A stretch of DNA of 64,000 bases, from the NCBI GenBank assembly GCA_009741485.1, contig CM019215.1, positions 76,005,770-76,069,769 of the forward strand. The letters are read 5' to 3'. Source of the stretch: Malurus cyaneus samueli (taxonomy: Eukaryota > Chordata > Aves > Passeriformes > Maluridae). The translations under genes and the position numbers were made by a program. Below, one piece after another: positions 34,350-48,746 of this stretch (the first letter of the stretch is position 1; every line of letters begins with the position of its first letter). Under the pieces are notes generated by a model. It ran no database searches. It was not told where the DNA came from and was given only the letters and a program-made list of their open reading frames with translations.

Positions 34350-37300
34350 ACAACTGTCCACAAGGATCAAGCAAATCTTCTGACTCACTTGGAACCTTCT
34401 TTCCTCATAACCCTAATGCACATAAATCTAAAATAAAACAGATTTCATTGAGCTTTTCAAGTCCTTTCTAACCCCATCTCCAGGTCATTATCACATGAGA
34501 AGTGCTATTCAGTAAAAGAACTACCTAACTTACACTTAGTGACTCAAGACTACTGAAAAATCCTGAGGAATAAAAACAAAGAGACAAAGTTGTTTTCCAA
34601 ACCATCCTACAACTATAGTTCCATTTATGATGGCTTCTTTGGTGAACTATGAAGACTTTGTTATACAATTCTTATTTTTCTTTTTTTCTTATTTTAATCA
34701 AAGTTGAATGAAATAGTAACATGAAATTGGTAAAATAAACTAAGATTCAAGTATGGGACAAATAACACTCAAGTCAAAAATGTCTACTTACAGATAATGC
34801 AGCAATTGAATAGAACCAACATTATTTTTTTAAAGTCACATCCTGCAGATATCAAGGTTACAATGTTGCCTACAATCCACTTTTTAGTTTTATTACACCA
34901 TTTAAATATGAGAGACATAGAAGAATGTTCGATGAGTGGATTGCAGTACTAATAGGAATACCATAGACTTTTTGTGTGTACTTATAAAATAGAGCCAACA
35001 ACCAAAGGGATAATTTCACTAATTAAGTCATTATCATGAAGCAATGAAAGACTACTATAATTGATGACTGTGGGAAGTTTCCAGAAGATATTTCCAGAAT
35101 ACATTATTTTCTACAACTACCCTCAATTATAGGGACAAGAAAGTCTCGGATGATCATTTTCAAGTTTCATCTAATTTTGTTCAAACTTCTTCATATATAT
35201 TTACTGATGTATAATATCTAATGTGTAATTACAAGTTTTCAGGCTTCGGTGCCAACTTTTCCACAACATTCACCGGCATATTATCACTTAAAAAAAAATA
35301 TATATATTTAACCATACTTCTTGAAAAAAGCTTAATAAAGAAAAACCCAGCAAGTTTTTAAAATTATCTGTGATTAGAATACACTTATTTTCAGTTTATG
35401 TACACGGAGTTGTCCACAATGCATAATAAAGAATTTCCCCATATTCTCAAAACCTAATTTGTTGTGTTATGGATAAAATTTGTTGAACTTACAAGTGGAT
35501 GTTTCATGTGTAAACATTCATGAGTTTGCATGCATGAACTTTTGCATTTATTGTCACTTGATGCATCCTTCTTAAGAATCATTCGCAAGAAATATGGCAA
35601 CATTCTCCTAGCACCTATCATCTGATCAACTTGTGTATACACTATAGATAAATAAGATTTCTCCAGATTGGCTATTAACAAAGTTTATCAGTTGGAATAT
35701 ACCTAAAATACCCCCTCAAAAAGTAAATTAATTTGGTTTTATTATCTCCAGAGCCACAGCATTTACTGTAATTTGTCTCAGCCTTTATTAACTCAGGAAG
35801 TTCAGATGAACTCCAGGAGCACTGCATGTTAAACTGTGACCTACCAAGAGCACTAAACAGAACCAGGCAGGGTTCAACACAGTTCAGATTATATTCGCAT
35901 CCTCATGGCAATGTGAAACACACATTAATTATGTCACACATCAAGTTGATTGTCTAATCACTTAACACTGTAAACCTGTGCCAAATTCATGTTAACAAAT
36001 TATTCTCAAAAAGGTCAATCTTGTATAGCAAATAAGGTGATATTCCCTGTAAGTGGCGCTACTTTACCAAATTCACTTGAATGGATACACATTTACAGGC
36101 TCCTGTATTATGAAACTAAGTGGTCTAATTTTTATTGAGAGTCCCTAAAAGATGATGACTTGTGTAATCAGACTGCTTCCTTAAGCAATTAAACTTGAAC
36201 TTGGATGTTAACTTTTGGAATGTCACTTTGAAACACCCTGGTTTGCATGGAACACCTTCTTTGGCTTACTCAAATTGACAGGTCATGAGATATGAAAAGA
36301 AATTAAAATTTAGATATAGACTTTACCCTTTCAAAAGTCTATTAGTGCTCCTAGACCCTTTTCTGAGGATGCCAGCATTGGCAACAACTTATTTTTTTCT
36401 GGGTAATAAAGCCTGAATAATTTTCTCCCAAGTAAAGCTCTTAAAACAGTGAATAGTGTTCTTAACTTCCAAGAAGAAAAAAAAGGAAGTCATAATTGTT
36501 CAAAAAGTATTTGCAAAATCTTAGCAAGATGCAGTAGAATATACTAACATGAAATATCTGGGGGGTGGTGAGAGGAGAAAAAAAGCTTTTCTTATGCTAC
36601 AGAGAAAAAGGAAACAATATCAGAAGTCAATGAAACAAAAAAAAAAATTCACTTCCTTATAAAAATTAATTTAAGTTCCTCTGAAGCATGTTATGTACAA
36701 TAATGCTGATTAATGAAAGCTCCTAAACTCCAATGACAAGACACATTTCAAAAACAAATTTCTACCAGAGGATTAAATCTGCATTCACTGATACAACAGC
36801 TTTTACAAAGCGTCTTCTAAAAGTGAATGCATTAAAAAAGTAGGAAATATAGTAATAATTCTACAGTTGGATAATACCTTTGTTCAATTCATTTAAGTAT
36901 TAAAGGTCTCAAACAGTACTACATGAAGAGAAATATGATTTCAAAAACATCATCTTTAGTTTGATAGACAAGGGTGTACCAAAAATTTACCACTCCTAAA
37001 ATGTGTTTTCTTCTGACAAATGGTGGCAGCAATATGTTAGAAATAAGGATAGCTCAGGGTATCCTGGAAGAGACTGATAACCTGATTAAAGGTACATGAA
37101 ATCATCTTTTTGAAATGCGGGAAACAATGCTTACTTTTCAAGGAAAGAGTCTACTTAACCATAAACCAAATTTTTGTATGGCAGTAGCTGTAATAGACAA
37201 TACCTTTGTTAAGGAATTGTAAATGGTTTATTTCCCAAAATTTCTCTAGATATCTAAATCATCATTATTTGTATAATTAAAAACTCTCTTTGTTTTGTAA

Positions 37301-37480
37301 TAAAAGCTGCAGAAGAAACAAGGTAGAAATAAAATAAAGTCATAATTGTAATAATGTCACAAAGAAGGACAAGAAAAAAACTTCCCATAATTTGATTGTA
37401 TAAGTAAATTAAATTAGCATATAAAATGTGCTTTCAGGCAGAACAATTATATACCAAAGAAATCAATGTATTTGGTTGTT

Positions 37481-37874
37481 GGCTGGAGCAATTCTCTTTT
37501 GAAGAAAGGCTGAGAGAGCTGGGATTATTCATTTCGGAGAAGAGAAGGCCCCAGGGAGACCTTATTGTGACCTTTCAGGGTGTATAAGTGGGGCTTATGA
37601 TATAGACACAGACACCTTGTATCAAGGCCTGTAGTGACAGTACAGAAGGCCACAGTTCTAATCCATTTATGTTGGATATGAGGAAGAAAATTTTTTAAGA
37701 TAAAGGTGGTGATAGACTGGAGCAGGTTGCCCAGAGAATTGGTGTTCAAGGCCAGGGTGGATGGGACTTTGAGCAAACTGCTCTAGCAGGAGGAGTCCTT
37801 GCCTGCGGCAGGGAGCTGGAACTCGGTGCTCTTTACAAGTCCATTCTCACCCAAATCATGCAAACATTCTATGA
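37481..37874 (+). mobile_element. CR1 LINE 3' region
   Basis: Forward CR1. Its start still encodes a recognisable ORF2 C-terminal block (FEERLRELGLF, then SEKRRPQGDL), followed by 3' UTR words agactggagcaggttgccc, ttcaaggccagggtggatggg, and the end caaacattctatgac. The reading frame is broken after the GDL block by frameshifts and stops, so this is a dead copy. Confidence 0.9.
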
Positions 37875-38510
37875 CTTTTAGTACTAAAGATGTGATTTGT
37901 TTTGGTGAAAAACCAGCTTTCTTAAACAGAGTATCTTAAACAGGCTATCTCTTAATAAATTCCCTGTTAAGGAAGCACCAAGGATATTTGTAACATATAT
38001 AGGGTTGCACACAAGTCTTCAGAACTTGTAAGATGGTTTCCCTCTTTAGTCCTAAAACAAAAAAAAAAAATCATAATCATTCTCTAGACATATTCTGTAG
38101 TAATTGGTATGTGAATCACAGTTCTGTTTTTCCTGCTAATATACAGTCTAATTGATTTTAAAAATTAGAAATGTAATAAGCTATAATCAAGCTAAAAGGT
38201 TTTATTTCTATTTATGTCTGTGGTGGATTGATTTTGGCAGACCACCAGGCCCAACCCACCTAATCTTTTATTCTTCCATCTCAACAGATGAGGAGAGAAA
38301 ATAAAACCAAAAAGGTTCTGGATCACAGTAAAAAAAAGAGAAATAACACTTACTCATTACCATCACAGCCAAAACCAAAACAACTTGAGGAAAATTAATT
38401 TACTGGTAACTAAAAATGATGCTGAGATGCTGAGGAACAAAAGAAAAACTAAACCACATTTTTCTCCCCCTTCTCTTCTTTCCCACCAAGGGGTGGGGAA
38501 ACCCCTGGAT

Positions 38511-39085
38511 GATTGAGGTTGGAAGGGACCTCCTGGGATCAACTGGTACATGCCCTACTCTGCTCAGACAGGCAACCTTCAGCTGGCTGCCTAGGATCAC
38601 ATCCAGGCAGCTTTGAATATCTCCAGTGATCGACTCTACACAATCTCCCTGGAAAATATGTATCAGTGTTCAGTCACCCTCACAGGAAAAAGTGTTCCTT
38701 GATGTTCAAAGAAAACCGTCTGTGTTTTATATTGTGCACATTGCCTCTGGTCACCACTGAATAAAGCCACTCTCAGCTGCCCTTTGTACCCTCACTTCAG
38801 GTATTTTGTGCACATTGATGAAATCTCAAGGAGTCTTTTCTTCAGCCCCAACAGTCCCAGCTCTCTCAACCTTTCTTCATAAGCAAGATGCTCCAGTCCT
38901 TTTGTAAACCTTATGACCCTTCCCTGTGACCCTTTCCAATTTGTTCACATCCTTGCTGTTCTTGGAAGCACTAAAGTAAACAAAGAACTCCAGGTGCAGC
39001 CTCACCAGTGCTGAGTAGAGGGGAAAGATCACCTCCCTCAACCCAGGCACAGCACTCCTCCTTCAGGAGCCCAGGATGCACAAGT
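38511..39085 (-). mobile_element. CR1 LINE 3' region
   Basis: Reversed CR1. Plus-strand words are gattgaggttggaagggacc, catccaggcagctttgaatatctcc, agtgttcagtcaccctcacagg, ctcccagctctctcaacctttc, gatgctccagtcc, actccaggtgcagcctcaccagtgctgagtagagggg and atcacctccctcaacc. About 575 bases. The terminal octamers at the left are lost or decayed, and the frame is disrupted. Confidence 0.92.
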
Positions 39086-42000
39086 TACACATTCAGCATT
39101 TAAAGTGCAGTTGTGAAGAAAACAAAGCTAAAGGTCAACCTCTAGGTTTTTAGCAAGCTGTATGGATGAAAGCATATGTGCTTAATGTAGCATCTTATCC
39201 AGAGGAATGACAGAAGAATCACTGGGGCATGAAGCCATAACCTGCAGAGAGTTAATCACAATCATTAATCATTGCACCACATGCTATTTTATTTTTTTCT
39301 TTCCAAGATGGAAGTGCTGACAGAAACAAATTTCATTGTTTGCTTACTGCATAAATTAAGCTCAAAACACCATCACACCTTGTTGGTGATGGGGAAAGAA
39401 AAGCTAAATAGTTAATTTTACTTAAAGACTGAGTGTCTGAAAAACCTGTGTGTTTCACAAGATAAAAGTGCATCTCAACTCAAGGTTGCTGGTTCACAGC
39501 CAGATTAGACCATCCAGCACCCAAATTTATCACTATTCCATACTTCTAAAATAAGACTCGTGATGAATATCCAGGTCATAACAAAAAGATGTTCCAGTTG
39601 ACAAACACATTTTTCAGCTTCCTTAGTATTCTTACAATCAACAGCAGAGGACAAGGAAGACTAAAAATGAAAGTCTCAACACTCTCCTTGACAGGGGTGA
39701 ACTGACTTTACAGAGACAGTAAATTGTCATCACTCTTGCTATCCTGTTTTGGGAATAACAAAAGGAATAAAATGCACGCTGTTTTTTGCATGGAAAAAAA
39801 AAACCAAAAAACTAAAAAACAGCCCAAACTTGCAATTTCTCATCCCTGCTAATCGCCTCCATCGCTACTTAAAACCTAGAACAAAAATTTACTTTTAAAA
39901 AATTATGCATAATTCTAAATAGTAAGAAGATCTGTCTCTGCATAAAAGATATAAAAAAGGTAGAATTGTAATGATAATGCAGTTTTAAAAAGATGTTCTC
40001 TTTTAATTTCAACCTTTTAAGGTTTTTACTTTATGCAGTATGCAGTGGAATCCACAGAATAGGAGAAGGGGAGATTTATTTCCTTTTATGCATAAAGATG
40101 ACTATTAATTTCATTGCATGAATGGTGACAGTAGCAAACTTCTAGATGTGCTGTGAACAGCCTCAGAAAAGGGGTGTGGGGGTGTGGATGTGCAGGAATT
40201 ATGGGATATGTTAATTGTTTGTTTTGTGGAGTTTTTTTTCCTAGCCAATGCACAGAACTAAACAACCAAATAACTATCTGGATATATTTTTTAAGCCAGG
40301 AAAATATGTTTGGATAATGGATTTGCCTAGAAACATGGTGTACCTGTGTTTCAGATAAACAAATGAATTTCAGGTCAGGCCTAGCAATCAGCAGCACTGC
40401 TGTTTTTTAGTGAAGCATGAGTTACTGCAATACCAGTTAGATTACTTTTGTTCCTCTCAAAATTCGCAAATATTTCATTTTCAAATTCCACTTGTCTTGA
40501 TGGAGCTATCTGTCTTCATGTTCCTGAAGTTATAGCACACTTTCCTAGTAGATCAATTTTGTCTGACTATTGTTTTCTTACTAAGCAGCAACTTTAAGAG
40601 AATAGCTGAAGGAGGACTCAAAATACTTTTCCAAGGTGAATTTAAGCATTACTGCTCCTGTTGACAGCTAGACAGGAAGTAAAAACTCCAGTGTTTAGAT
40701 GTTCAAAAGTGGACCTGAAGATCTGGCCTTTTTATAAAAATAAAGTACAGTGAATTGTGGCAGCAGCAGACACTCATCACTACTTCTTCAATATGGTTTA
40801 GTAGCCTTTTAACACCAGACAGAGCTTTTTATTCCTGGTACATTGTGGTCATCTGTGAATTGGCTCAAGACACTGAAAGAGTAACATGATTGCAGCCCTC
40901 TTCTCTTTGTCAGACCTTTCTAAAAGGTCATCTATAAACAGAGAAAGGACAAAACTCTTCTTGGATCTATAGTTTCTCTGGAGTTCAAGCCATCGTATAA
41001 ATCAATAATGATTTACACCACTTAGTATCAAAAGTCATGCATTAATTATGACATCTTCAATATATTTAGGTTTTTGCAGTGTTTATATGAGGTCTGAAGA
41101 GAGATTACAATTGTGCAAACATGCAATATCTATGGCTAATTTGCCATTAAATACTTGGAATAAAAAACTGATGATTTCTAACTGCTTCCTCAATTTCCTT
41201 CATTGCTACTTTAATTCCTACAATTTCTTTTCTTTCTAAACTTTAAAAAAAAAATAACATCTCGTCCTCAACTGAGTTACACTGCTCCATTTTGGTACTT
41301 TTTCAGTCTTAGCTGGGGAGTGGGGGAAGGAAAGTTTCATGGGGAAAAGAAAAGCAAAAAAATTCGGAATTTTTGCTATAACACTGAATTCTTAGTCTAA
41401 TTGATGTGTAAAGCATATAGAGAAGAAAAAAAGAAGTCATAAACAACCAAAGGCAGACTAAATGCCGGTCATTTGAGATGCCAATGATGTCTGTTTCCAA
41501 TTCTGAAGGACTTTCACAAAAAGGGGCAATTGGATATTATTTAAGAATGTTCAGTTCAGTTTTTCTACAGGGAAATATTTATGTCAACTTAACTTTCTAC
41601 TGAGCAACAGATAAATATGAGCTTAACGGAATTGCTCTGCACTTTATTTCAAATCAAGAAGTGACATCCCTGACATCAAAACATCACACACTCTGCAAAA
41701 AAAAGAGAATTCTTTAATGGGTTTCTAAAGAGTTTCCAGTAGCTGCATGTGTCACAGAGAGACATTCCAGAAAATAAAAGTTCAGATGTGCAAGACAAAA
41801 GCGACAAGTATCCAAATATCCTCATTATTCATTATGTTCTTTATCAAAGTATTCAAAATTGAATATCTTTCCTGTATCTCTGAAATTATCTTAAACAAAC
41901 ATTGGCAAAGCTAGGGCATAAATATGGGTTTTCCTACACACACTACATCAATGGTTTGGGTTCTAAGTGCTTTTCCAACCTATTTTCCCAACATTTTTGA

Positions 42001-44469
42001 GATTCCAGTAGCTAGAAACGAGATGAGGAGCATGTGAGAGCATGCCATTGGAAAAGAAATATTAAACAGTTTATATTAAAGTTTATATATGAACTTTAGA
42101 TAATTTGATAAATGTTTGTGATCAGACTTGTCATCAGATTTATCATTAGGAAGAAATACTCCCCAAAATGTAACAGATAGTGTGTTTTAAGCATTATTAA
42201 TTTTCACCTGTACCTCAGATTTCCTGCAATTATCAGATTTTTATCCAAGACAGGGACATTCTATGTTTGACCTCTGCTGCAAAGTACTAGAGCTGCCCTT
42301 TACAGTATCTTTGACTTCTACTTTGCTGCAGAGAGTTCCAAAGCATTCAGTGATTGCTCATTAACTCTGACAGACTGAGCATCTCTTGCATTCTTGTTTG
42401 TGGTACCCCAGGACAGGATGAGACAGCAAGGCCCACATGACAGCTAAGATGTGATCAGAAATTCCAGAGGACTAGTTCATAACAAAGGAAGCAAGCCATC
42501 TGAGGATTTCCCAGTTTTCTATTCTCTGTATCCTCCTTTGTCAGACCTATGTCAAAGTCAATGTGACAGATTTTTGAGAGAAACTGAAACAATATCTTGA
42601 ATTTTTCATGTTTATATGCCTAATTAAGGCAGAAATGTAAACAAGAAATTATTGCAGAGCTCCTTGTCCTTAGAACACTACTAATTGATATTCACATTAG
42701 ACACCTTTAACCCTATAGTCACCATCCATGGGGTGCATAGTAGCTCATTCTGTGAAATGAAACCCCAGAACCTCAATACTGATTTTGCAAAAAAAGAAAT
42801 TAGTTTCAGCAAAATTTTTAATTAAGCAGAAAAAGGAAATTTTATTCAGTTTCAGGAAGTCACATTTCTTATTTTAGTGTCCACCTTCTGGTTTCCTTAA
42901 TATGTAGAATGAGGGGAAGTAACTGCCCAGGATCTGCAAGTGAAGGCTGAAAAAGTAGATTATAAGATACAGATTTACAGCACTTTTCATATGCCCTCCC
43001 TTTTATTCTCATCTCCTAACCATGCTAGTTGCTTGCCACTCTATTACCCTGACACCACAAGTCACCTTTCCACACACGTACATGTGCATGAAGCATTTAT
43101 CAAGCCCTTCCTAGACAAAAATTCCTCCTTAACAAGAGAGGTCAAGACTCAAAAACAGAAGTGTGTAGGGAAAAAAAAACGATTACAGCTGGTCCTGCAC
43201 AGTGATAGGACTCTATTTATTTTTTATTTCTTCTTTTGTTTTCCAATTTCCTGTTGTCACCTTGGGCCAACTACCTTCTAACAATTTTCTGCATTTCCAG
43301 AATTTTGATATCTCAAGACTTGTCCCTGAGAAAAGAAAACTGTCCAGGGAATATGTAATCGCAGACTTGTAAAAGCTGCAACTGTGACTTTATGTTATAG
43401 ATACAATTTGCTGGGCAAAAGCAGTAAAATGTCTATGAAATGGAAGCGAATAAAAACTGTGGAATGAGTCAGGGATCATAAACACAGGGACAGGTTTACT
43501 CACTCACCGTTTTTGATTCATTTTGTTGAGAGCTGGCAACATAACCTGAAAAGAACCCTTTTCCCTTGCAACAGTTGCTGTAGCATACCTGTTGCATTCC
43601 TAAGATACACAAATGCTCAGTTATACACTCACAATAGTTACAGCACAAAGCCATACAGAAAATTTTAAGCTTTTGTTTCTTTGTGCACGGCTCTTTTGTT
43701 TGCTCCTAATTACTTCTGATGATGCAAGTGCTCACAATAGTAAAAAACATCAGGCATGAAATACATGATGTTAAATTTATGAATGGGCTACTGCACTCAA
43801 ATGCATTCTTACAAGTTTTCTTCCTTGTGTTGCCATTTCTGGTGTCATAAACACACCTGAGAGGGAAGAGTGCTTCAAAGAAAGCCTGCTGAGTCTGCCA
43901 AAGGCATCTGGCACAACTGATGTTCTTCCCCCTAAAGATTAATACAGGACATTATCCTGTTTATTTGTAATATGTTTATAATTATGTGTTTATAACTCTG
44001 TTTATAAACATAAATATATTTTACTTCCTGCCCCTTAGTGATCACCTTACATTTACTCCAACATTCAGGTGAAGTTCACAGCTAGCCTAATAGCAGAACC
44101 CCCCATATATTTCTTATTGAAATCCAGTATAAATAAGCTACATGTCATACAAAGAGAAAAGTAACTATTTTATGTTGTACTCTGAGAACTTGTCTAGATT
44201 TAAAAAACTCCTGAAAAACAAAACCGCTCAATATATTTTTCCCCTGGCAAAAATATGCATTTTTTTTTTCCTGTCTAATACTTGATGTCTGCTAAACTGC
44301 ACAGAAGTAATTTTTTTTAAATTACAGTTTTCACATGAAGTTCTTCAAACACCAAGAGACAGAATTTCTCAAGTATTCTCATTATTTAGAGAAAATCTGA
44401 ATAAAAATTTTGGAATCTACATGAAATAATTCCTTTAAAGCAAAAACAAATAAAACTTTCAGAAAGTAC
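39086..44469. other. unique AT-rich non-coding DNA
   Basis: No gene or interspersed repeat is recognised. A short A/C-rich run lies at about 39793-39830. Frames of up to 113 codons (42940-43281) are unsupported: no domain and no splice context. Confidence 0.55.
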
Positions 44470-44519
44470 TCTATGATCCTTGTGGGACCTTTCTAACTCA
44501 GAATATTGTGATTCTGTGT
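44470..44519 (+). mobile_element. CR1 LINE 3' tip
   Basis: tctatgatccttgtgggacc, then ttctaactcagaatattgtg and attctgtg are the last roughly 50 bases and terminal octamers of a forward CR1. Extremely 5'-truncated. Confidence 0.85.
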
Positions 44520-45224
44520 CTTCATCTGCACTCCACCTTCAAGAAAATGGTAAGACACCATAATGTTGCAAGTGTATTGCAAATGTATTACCGATTATAT
44601 AGGAAAAGAGAACTCATGGGGGTCTGAGATGTAACAGTTGTGGTGTTGGTGTCTACAGAGATATTCAAGGGTTTGTACATTCTAGAAGAGTGTTTTAAGG
44701 CTTTATTAAGCTAGAATATTTATCATCACCTACTCTATCCCAAAATTTTGCAGTGTTCAATGCAATATGTAGACACCTATGTTTATTTTCCCCACACAGG
44801 AAAACAGATGCAATTAAAAAAATCAGCATTTGGCAAATACTCTGAGCTACCTATTTCAAATCCTGGCTCAAACTTCCTGATTTTGAAAGTGTACTTCATT
44901 TGTTGAAAATATATCTTGTTTCTTTCTTCAGGCAGAAAAGCACTGACACAAGCAACTGAGCCGTATTAAAATACCTGTGAAAATTTTGTCTGATCCAATG
45001 ATGTTTTAAAAAAAAAAAATCCTGAGTGACATAGGACTGGGATAAAAATACTAAGACATTTAAAAAAGCAATAAGAAATGATGGGATCTCGTCTATGAAG
45101 ACATGACAGTATATATGTTTTCCTTAAAAAAATAGGGAGTTAAGATGAAGACAGAGTAGATCATCATGATTAACTTGACAGATCTTCTTGCATAGCATAG
45201 AACCACAACCCCAAACCAAGCAAC

Positions 45225-45225
<1 letters not shown>

Positions 45226-45265
<40 letters not shown>
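45226..45265. repeat. poly-A (about 40 A)
   Basis: The longest pure A run in the window, with CCAAACC-type units on the left and CCAAAAAA on the right. Phe-only frames on the minus strand are artefacts. Confidence 0.92.
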
Positions 45266-45267
<2 letters not shown>

Positions 45268-48200
45268 AAAAAATAATGAAAAAAAATCAGAGGAATTAAT
45301 CTATTTATCCTGCACACCCCTCCCAAAATTTATTTAAACTGTACTATTAAACTTGGAAGGTGTTCAGTCATTATATAAAATTTTCATGTGTTGAATAATC
45401 CCTCAGTTTAGAAAAGTAGCTTGATTTTAATTAATAATAATTAGTGTTACAGCTTCTGTATGAATACATATTTTCATATTTGTATTCCACACACAACTCA
45501 CACAAGGTTTGTGCCTAAGGAATAATGTGACTGTACATGGCACTAATGCTGATACCAGTGACACAGTAGTGCAGTTTTGCCTCAGAACTAATATCAATTT
45601 GTCAAATTTTCAACTCTCTCTGATAAAAGGAAATTTTGCAATGCAAACTGTCAAATGTTAAAAGCTTAACACACCAATATTAATGAAAAAACAGCATTTA
45701 CTCAAGATCCCCTAACTCATGTAGTATAACTCATGAATTGTATTATATTCTGATATAGATTAGAATTTAAATACTTTCTCTACAACAGCTTGGAGTTAGT
45801 ACTGTATCAGAACAACTCAAATATTTGTAGGAAATTGTAGGCTTGCATCTGATGGATGTACAATAGAAAAGGACTTTCCACAAGAACAGACATAAAGTTT
45901 TAAGAGCATTTAAGAATTTTAAAATTAAAGATTTTTTTCTTAAAAAAAAAAAAATCAGATTCACAGAGGGAGTTTTGCTAAGTGATGACTGTTCTTCCTT
46001 ACACATTTTCATATTTCCTACTAACTTGCGAAGAAATCCTATGTTCATCTTCCACAAAGATTTCTATGCAAGCAATTCAGGATTCTTTCTTGTTGCCTGC
46101 CACATGTATCCCAGACAGGAAAACAAAACCTGGAGTGCAATGATTACCAAAAATGCCACAATTTAGCTGGAAAAGAAAAGAAAGTATTCTACAACAAGAA
46201 AAATGTGTGGGCAAGACTTCAGGTCAGAAGAAAATTATAACAGCTCTGTAAAATAAGACATTATATGGATAAGTAATATCTCCTACTCTGACCATGTCCC
46301 ACTTGGAATTTTGATACAGAGCTCTATGTATTTCACCAGTGTTTGGCAATCATTGACAAGATAATTTTGAAAATTATCATCTGAGTGCTTGGTTATTGTA
46401 TTAAAATCCAGTAGGAAAATAGAATGTTCTTAAGAATAAAGCACTTCATCATTTGTCTCCCAGAAACATCTTATATTATTTGCTTTTTGAATTCAGTGAA
46501 TGACTGTATATAATAACACTTGTTAGTGAAAAAATGCCAGATCCATGCAAATATTTTGACAGCATGCAAACAGCATCACAATAGAGTAAAAGCTCTGCTT
46601 TCACTTGTCAAATAAAAACCTGTTACAATTTATATATAAGTTATGGACTCTTTGTTATATCAAGTCGAACTGAAGAAGCATCTTCAGATAGTAGACTTTT
46701 CATTTGGCTCAGGGTAAGAGATGACACAAGGTCTTAAATTTTAGTTGACTATTTGTTTTGGGTATTCTTTGTTTGATTTTGTTTGGATTTTTTGTCTTTA
46801 GAACAAAAGAAGGAATTTATCTTCTTTGTTTTACCTAAATCATGCTGCTTTCTACTTATTCTGAGTCCATCTTAAATAAAACAATTATGGAAAGTTATCC
46901 ATTTACATGCATACCTGAAAAAACCTACAAAACATACATCTCAATGGCAGCAGAGTGAAGAGATTGTGCCTTTTGCTATCATCAAGGTGTAAGAAACTAA
47001 GTTTCTTTCTCACATGGCAATTTCCAGAGTAGTTCCACAATTCACAAAAAACTCTAGAAACCACCTACATCTTCTTTCACAGTCCCGTAACAAAAAGCCA
47101 GGATGTTCTTATTTTACTTTTTTTTAAGTTAAAAAAAAAAAAAGAGGTTAACCAATTTTAAATTTTACATATGTTTATAGATGATTCAATAAAGACAGAG
47201 AACAAGAGAACCAGACTACATTTTAGGTATGCTTTAAGTGATGTCATCACCAGTCCATAAATCTCCAGTTAGAGGGAAACATTACAAAACTGTATTTTCC
47301 TGTTGAAATATTCTTAAATTCCACTGATATCCATCCCCAGCTATTTTTTTTCACTTTATCATTTGATAAAGAATAGGACAGATTTTGTACTCTGAGTAAA
47401 AGCTAATTTCTAATGCAGGTTTCTATTTTTTTTTTCCATTTATCACAGTTTAGCTTATATCACCCAGTGATATTAAACAATCATTTCAATAAAACACTGA
47501 AGTTAACTAATCACTTAAATTTGAGTCTTATACACTAGGCTTAGAGAGTGACAACATAAAGAAGGTTGTTTTTTATTTCCACTATACAATTTAGTAAACA
47601 GTACTTTCACTACAATTCAAATGCCATCAGTTATGAGTCCATAAATTCAGAACCGTCCTTCCTGGTGAACCTGGGAATTGCAGAAAAGCCCTTTCTCCAG
47701 TTCAGTATAGCCTATTTTGTGATCAATATGACATATTGTGCCAGAGAGATGGGGCAAAATTAATCTCTGATTGTAAGCCTATGCCATAGAGTCTCTGTCA
47801 TTTCAAGAACTGCCCATAAATTTTCTACATTTTTGTAAAAGACTGACAGCTTGAGTGAAAAATGATTTCAGAAAACGAAAAGCTTCTGGAACAAGGAGGT
47901 CATGGATAGTTACCAAAGTGCAATGGGAATTGCCTGCAACAAGTCTGGCAGCAATGAGTAATGACAGCTTGTTCAAGGTCTACTCTGGCCACTGTCAATG
48001 GGATGGGAAGATTAAGACAAAGGCCAGAGACTCCCTCCATCTGGCAGCAGCCTGGCTGAATTAGCTCAGCACATGAGTCCGTGAATTATGTCAGCTGCAC
48101 ATCTCTCTGAGGCTCCCTTGATGTTGTCTCATTTGGATTTTCACACTGAACACAGAGCACTCCAAGTCTGAAACACTCAGATTAGTCCGTCTTGCCAGCA

Positions 48201-48537
48201 ACATGGGAGAGAGCCATTCAACATGATTTAGTATGTTGGTAAAAAGAGGAAAGTGTAACTAAACACAGCCCATATAACCCCAGTCTTCAGAATGGGGAAT
48301 ACTTTTTCCTTCCTTATCTTACCATCATCCAGAGGTGTCCACAACATAACTCAGCCCTCAAGCCAAGGATGCACAACATGGTCCAACTTTGCAAATAATG
48401 CTGTCACCTACAACACTTATACTGCAAGTCTGTCCCTCTCCTGCATTCACCATGTCCAGGCTCTGCCCTTACCGCTTCCTTTTTTTCTCCTAAACCACTT
48501 GTCTAAAAGAATTTAGCCTTAGTGACTGGCATCTCAC

Positions 48538-48746
48538 CCACCACCATCACCACCAGCAAACAGGTCTTGGTTGAAGTTTCTCAGGCGAGTTTTCCTAAAA
48601 TTTAACTCCCCGGTTCTGCAAAAAAACTTGGTCTTGGCTTCTCCAAGTCTGGCTGCCCCCTGAGCTGACACAGCCAGGGCCACCAAAATGCTCTTGTACA
48701 GCAAACCCAGCAGGGACTGAAGCGAACCAGCCCTTCCTTGGCACGC
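48538..48746 (-). other. possible internal exon (minus strand), product unrecognised
   Basis: On the minus strand, an acceptor-like TTGTCCTTTGCAG ends just before 48746 and a donor-like GGGTGAGA starts after 48538, enclosing 209 bases. One frame is open throughout and belongs to a 101-codon frame (48839-48534) that stops in the donor itself. The translation includes a hydrophobic stretch (LLGLLYKSILVALAVSA), then a basic part and a glycine-rich end. G+C is well above the surroundings. I do not recognise the protein; a chance frame in a GC-richer island or a retrocopy remnant are real alternatives. Confidence 0.25.

Larger units (their letters stand above)
27261..37480. other. unique AT-rich non-coding DNA with low-complexity tracts
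   Basis: About 10 kb with no recognised gene. It contains the listed microsatellite, poly-A/poly-T runs and two short tandem duplications. Open frames reach at most 112 codons (27272-27610) and have no domain I recognise. The block 31950-32220 is rich in ATTA and octamer-like words and is discussed as a finding. Confidence 0.55.
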